A stretch of DNA of 21,431 nucleotides. It comes from Corinectria fuckeliana. Its lineage: Eukaryota; Ascomycota; Sordariomycetes; Hypocreales; Nectriaceae. Each line of letters opens with the position of its first letter. Position 1 is the first letter of the stretch. The translations under genes and the position numbers were made by a program. The stretch spans positions 1 through 21,431 of the forward strand of contig WPDH01000144.1 in assembly GCA_019137255.1 (NCBI GenBank), given 5' to 3'. The notes beneath the pieces are model-generated. The model saw nothing but the letters and a program-made list of their open reading frames with translations, searched no databases and was not told where the DNA came from. Positions 19,141-21,431 of this stretch are shown in pieces.

Positions 19141-20008
19141 TATATAACCTATTTAATATAACTAATACATATAGTATAAATCTTACACTTAATAAAGTAT
19201 ATATAATTTATATCTTTTTCTCCTCTTTTACTAAATTTTTTTTATTTATATATTTAGGATAAATAAGTATTAAATTTATCTTTATAATAAGTTCTTTAAG
19301 TTAGATATTTAGGTTGTTTTCTATCTTTTTATTTAATCTATCTTACTATATTACTTAATATCCTAAATCACTCTTTATAAGTATCTAGTTTATTTCTACT
19401 AATATATAATTAAATAGAATTAGCTACTTTTTATCTTTATAAGATAGATTAAGCGAAATAATAAGCCTTTATATAGGTTAAATATAGTCTTTTATAGGCT
19501 GGTTATTATCTCTTATAATAACTTATATAATTATACTTGCTTTATAGTGAATAATCTTACTATCTACTATAAAGCTATATTAAGAGACTAGAATAGGAAT
19601 ATATAAGTAGAGATAAAGCTTACTATTTGTATTAGTAGATAGAGAAAGACTAAAAGGATATACTATATAGTAATTAAACTGTATATATATTAAATAGGAT
19701 TAACTTATTATAGTAAGTTAAAAGGCTTTATCTTATTACTTATTATAATATTTCTACTAGTATAAATAGTTTACTTTCTGTTATTCTACATCTAATTCTA
19801 GTTTATAAGAATATTCTCGCCTTTTAGGGGGTTATAATATTATATTACTATATTATTACTATTACTCTCTTTATAAGATAGTAATAGTAAGAAGGGAGTA
19901 AAAGACAGGGTTTAAAAACAGCTGTTAGAAAAGTAGTATAATTATAAATTAGTATTTTATGTTCTTATATAAGGTTTTTATTACTATTTAGCTTTAATAT
20001 ATATTATA
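19141..20008. other. AT-rich stretch without a recognised gene
   Basis: No followable frame. It contains one partial foldback copy at 19904-19931. A C-containing segment at 19795-19840 (with CGCCTTTTAGGGGG) is less altered, but too short to interpret. Confidence 0.5.
19904..19931. repeat. Foldback repeat half-copy N1 with unmutated core
   Basis: ACAGGGTTTAAAAACAGCTG and the following TTAG carry the complete core AACAGCTGTT without RIP changes. The sequence is repeated at 20011-20034 in copy N2. Confidence 0.6.
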
Positions 20009-20081
20009 AGGTAGGGTTTAAAAACAGCTGTTAGCTTATTATATAAGAGGCTTTCTAAATAACTGTTTTTAGACCCTACCT
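20009..20081. repeat. Foldback repeat copy N2
   Basis: The left arm AGGTAGGGTTTAAAAACAGC (continuing TGTTAG) and the right arm (ACTGTTTTTAGACCCTACCT) pair over about 24 bases around a loop of about 20. It has the best-preserved core of the window (AACAGCTGTT) and so shows the ancestral sequence that other copies lost by TpG to TpA and CpA to TpA. Confidence 0.85.
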
Positions 20082-20380
20082 ATTTAAATTTACCTAAGAA
20101 TAAAAAAGAGAGACTAAGAGCTGAAATAGGTAGTATAAGAAGAAAGAAAGAATCTTTCTAATCTTATTAAATTAGTTTATACTTAAAAAGATTTTTTAAA
20201 GATTTTTATTCTATTTAGATAAGTAGATAATAATAAAGTTATATATTATCTGTAAGGTAGTTCTTTTATTTTTAGTATATATAGCTAAGTATAGTATATA
20301 TATAGCTAAAAGTACCTAGTGTGGCTTATTAGTTCTCTTTATAGTTAGTGTAGTTTTATAAGGTGAAATATAACTTTAGG
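20082..20380. other. AT-rich spacer
   Basis: It begins with a purine-rich stretch (about 20100-20150) resembling the linkers next to other hairpin copies, then AT-rich sequence. No frame is seen. Confidence 0.45.
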
Positions 20381-20470
20381 TAGCTTTATATAGCTTAGTA
20401 TAGCTTTATATAGCTTAGTGTGGCTTAGTGTGGCCTGGTGTGGCTTAGTGTGGCTTAGTATAGCTATATA
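20381..20470. repeat. 10-bp minisatellite, nine units
   Basis: Nine units of ten bases, best form TGGCTTAGTG. Central units at 20421-20460 keep TGG and GTG, and outer units read TAGCTTAGTA or TAGCTTTATA. One unit, TGGCCTGGTG at 20431, keeps CC and TGG and is probably closest to the ancestor. Confidence 0.85.
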
Positions 20471-21431
20471 AAGTTAACTTCTATTTTAGGTTAGCCTTAG
20501 TATATGTATATAGTACTTAACTGCTTTTGATTTAATCTTATACTAAGACTTATAGCTCTAGCCTAATCTGATTTTATCTTATACTAAGACTTTACTCTGC
20601 TCTAACTAAACTAGGAAAGAAAAACTTTAAACATTTTTAATTAAAGCTAGGAAATAGCTATAAAGGTAAACTATATACTAATCTTAATTATTTTTTCAGA
20701 AGATTTAGAATCTGTATATAAAGGACCCACTTTTTACTATACTTAAACCAGACTATAGCTCTATTTTTTCAGTATAATTAGATCTTATTATAACTCTTAG
20801 TAAAATAGTAAAATAGCTAAAATAACTTCTAAACTTAAGTAAGTATACTATATAGCCTAATAAACTAGCTACTTAGTAGACTAATATATATACTTTAAGA
20901 TATATATAGTATAAGATTAGTATATATAAAATATATAATATACTTTTTAGAGGAAACTTTTAATTAAGCTCTTATAGTATAATATAATATAATTTTAAAA
21001 TATAAAAAGATAAGCTAAACTATATAGTAAAACTATTATAACTTTTTTATAGCTTTTACTTTTTATTTATTAAGACTAACTTATACTAGTAATACTTTAT
21101 ATAAATAAAGCTAAGATCTTAATAAGAAAATTCTTTTTTAAACCTTAAGTAAATAACTTTAACCTTCTCTCTTTTTTACCCTCTAAGATACTTAAACTTA
21201 AGTTAGGCTATATATGCCTAATAATAGACCTTAAAAAGGTCTAAAAAGCTTTATACTAAATTAAGTTATAAAAGGCCTTAAAAGAGAATAAAATCCTTAT
21301 AAGATTTCTTAAAGTATATAATAACCTACTTATTTTTATAATTACTAAAATAGTAAATATAAGCTTTACTATTAGTTACTTTCTAATATGCTTTTATACT
21401 ATAATTACTATAATTATCTTAAAAGCTAATA
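20471..21431. other. AT-rich terminal stretch, no gene seen
   Basis: Very AT-rich, with a few C-containing repeats such as the near-duplicate TTATACTAAGACTT words at 20537-20552 and 20579-20593. No frame could be followed and no hairpin copy was found. Confidence 0.5.

Noticed and set aside
1..21431. Mitochondrial, plastid or apicomplexan origin because of the extreme AT content
   Set aside because: The bias is dinucleotide-specific (loss of CpA/TpG, gain of TpA). Stops are TAA/TAG only in otherwise coding frames, and a GTGAGT-type 50-bp spliceosomal intron and a fungal LINE end are present. Those features fit RIP in an ascomycete, not an AT-biased genome with intact genes.
1..21431. CRISPR arrays, rRNA or tRNA genes
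   Set aside because: The tandem arrays seen have no unique spacers, and no conserved rRNA blocks or tRNA cloverleaf elements were recognised on either strand.

Overview
The window looks like a relic, non-coding block from a filamentous ascomycete (Pezizomycotina) genome that has been heavily altered by repeat-induced point mutation (RIP). Direct signs are very high A+T, an extreme excess of TpA, and near-absence of CpA, TpG and CpG, so that most surviving C is followed by T or C. No open reading frame of real gene size survives on either strand. Where a frame still looks like protein, it is broken almost only by TAA and TAG, the codons RIP makes from CAA, CAG and TGG. I therefore annotated by reading through such stops and comparing stop density, codon phase and similarity between copies. 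All coding calls are pseudogenes.

Layout: (1) 1-1400 is AT-rich with half-copies of a short hairpin repeat and a purine tract. (2) 1400-7000 is one long decayed gene on the minus strand, family not recognised, with at least two plausible introns. (3) 7000-7780 is a repeat-rich spacer with hairpin copies and TTAGAG-type and TTAGGG-containing repeats. (4) 7790-12300 holds decayed plus-strand coding sequence. Its 3' half is colinear with (6). (5) 12990-15420 is an island much less damaged than the rest. It holds a small plus-strand pseudogene with a recognisable intron and the 3' end of a LINE-type retrotransposon on the minus strand. (6) 15640-16480 is AT-rich with two tandem repeat arrays, followed at 16500-19140 by the second copy of the plus-strand family. 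(7) 19140-21431 is AT-rich with further hairpin copies and a 10-bp minisatellite.

The most notable structure is a dispersed family of 60-75 bp foldback repeats with a core derived from AACAGCTGTT. I count about ten full copies plus half-copies. Two of them sit inside introns that restore the reading frame of the decayed minus-strand gene, and those two introns resemble each other. Two other insertions are paired hairpins joined by a similar purine-rich linker. The family may be a small non-autonomous transposon, an introner-like element, or one turning into the other.
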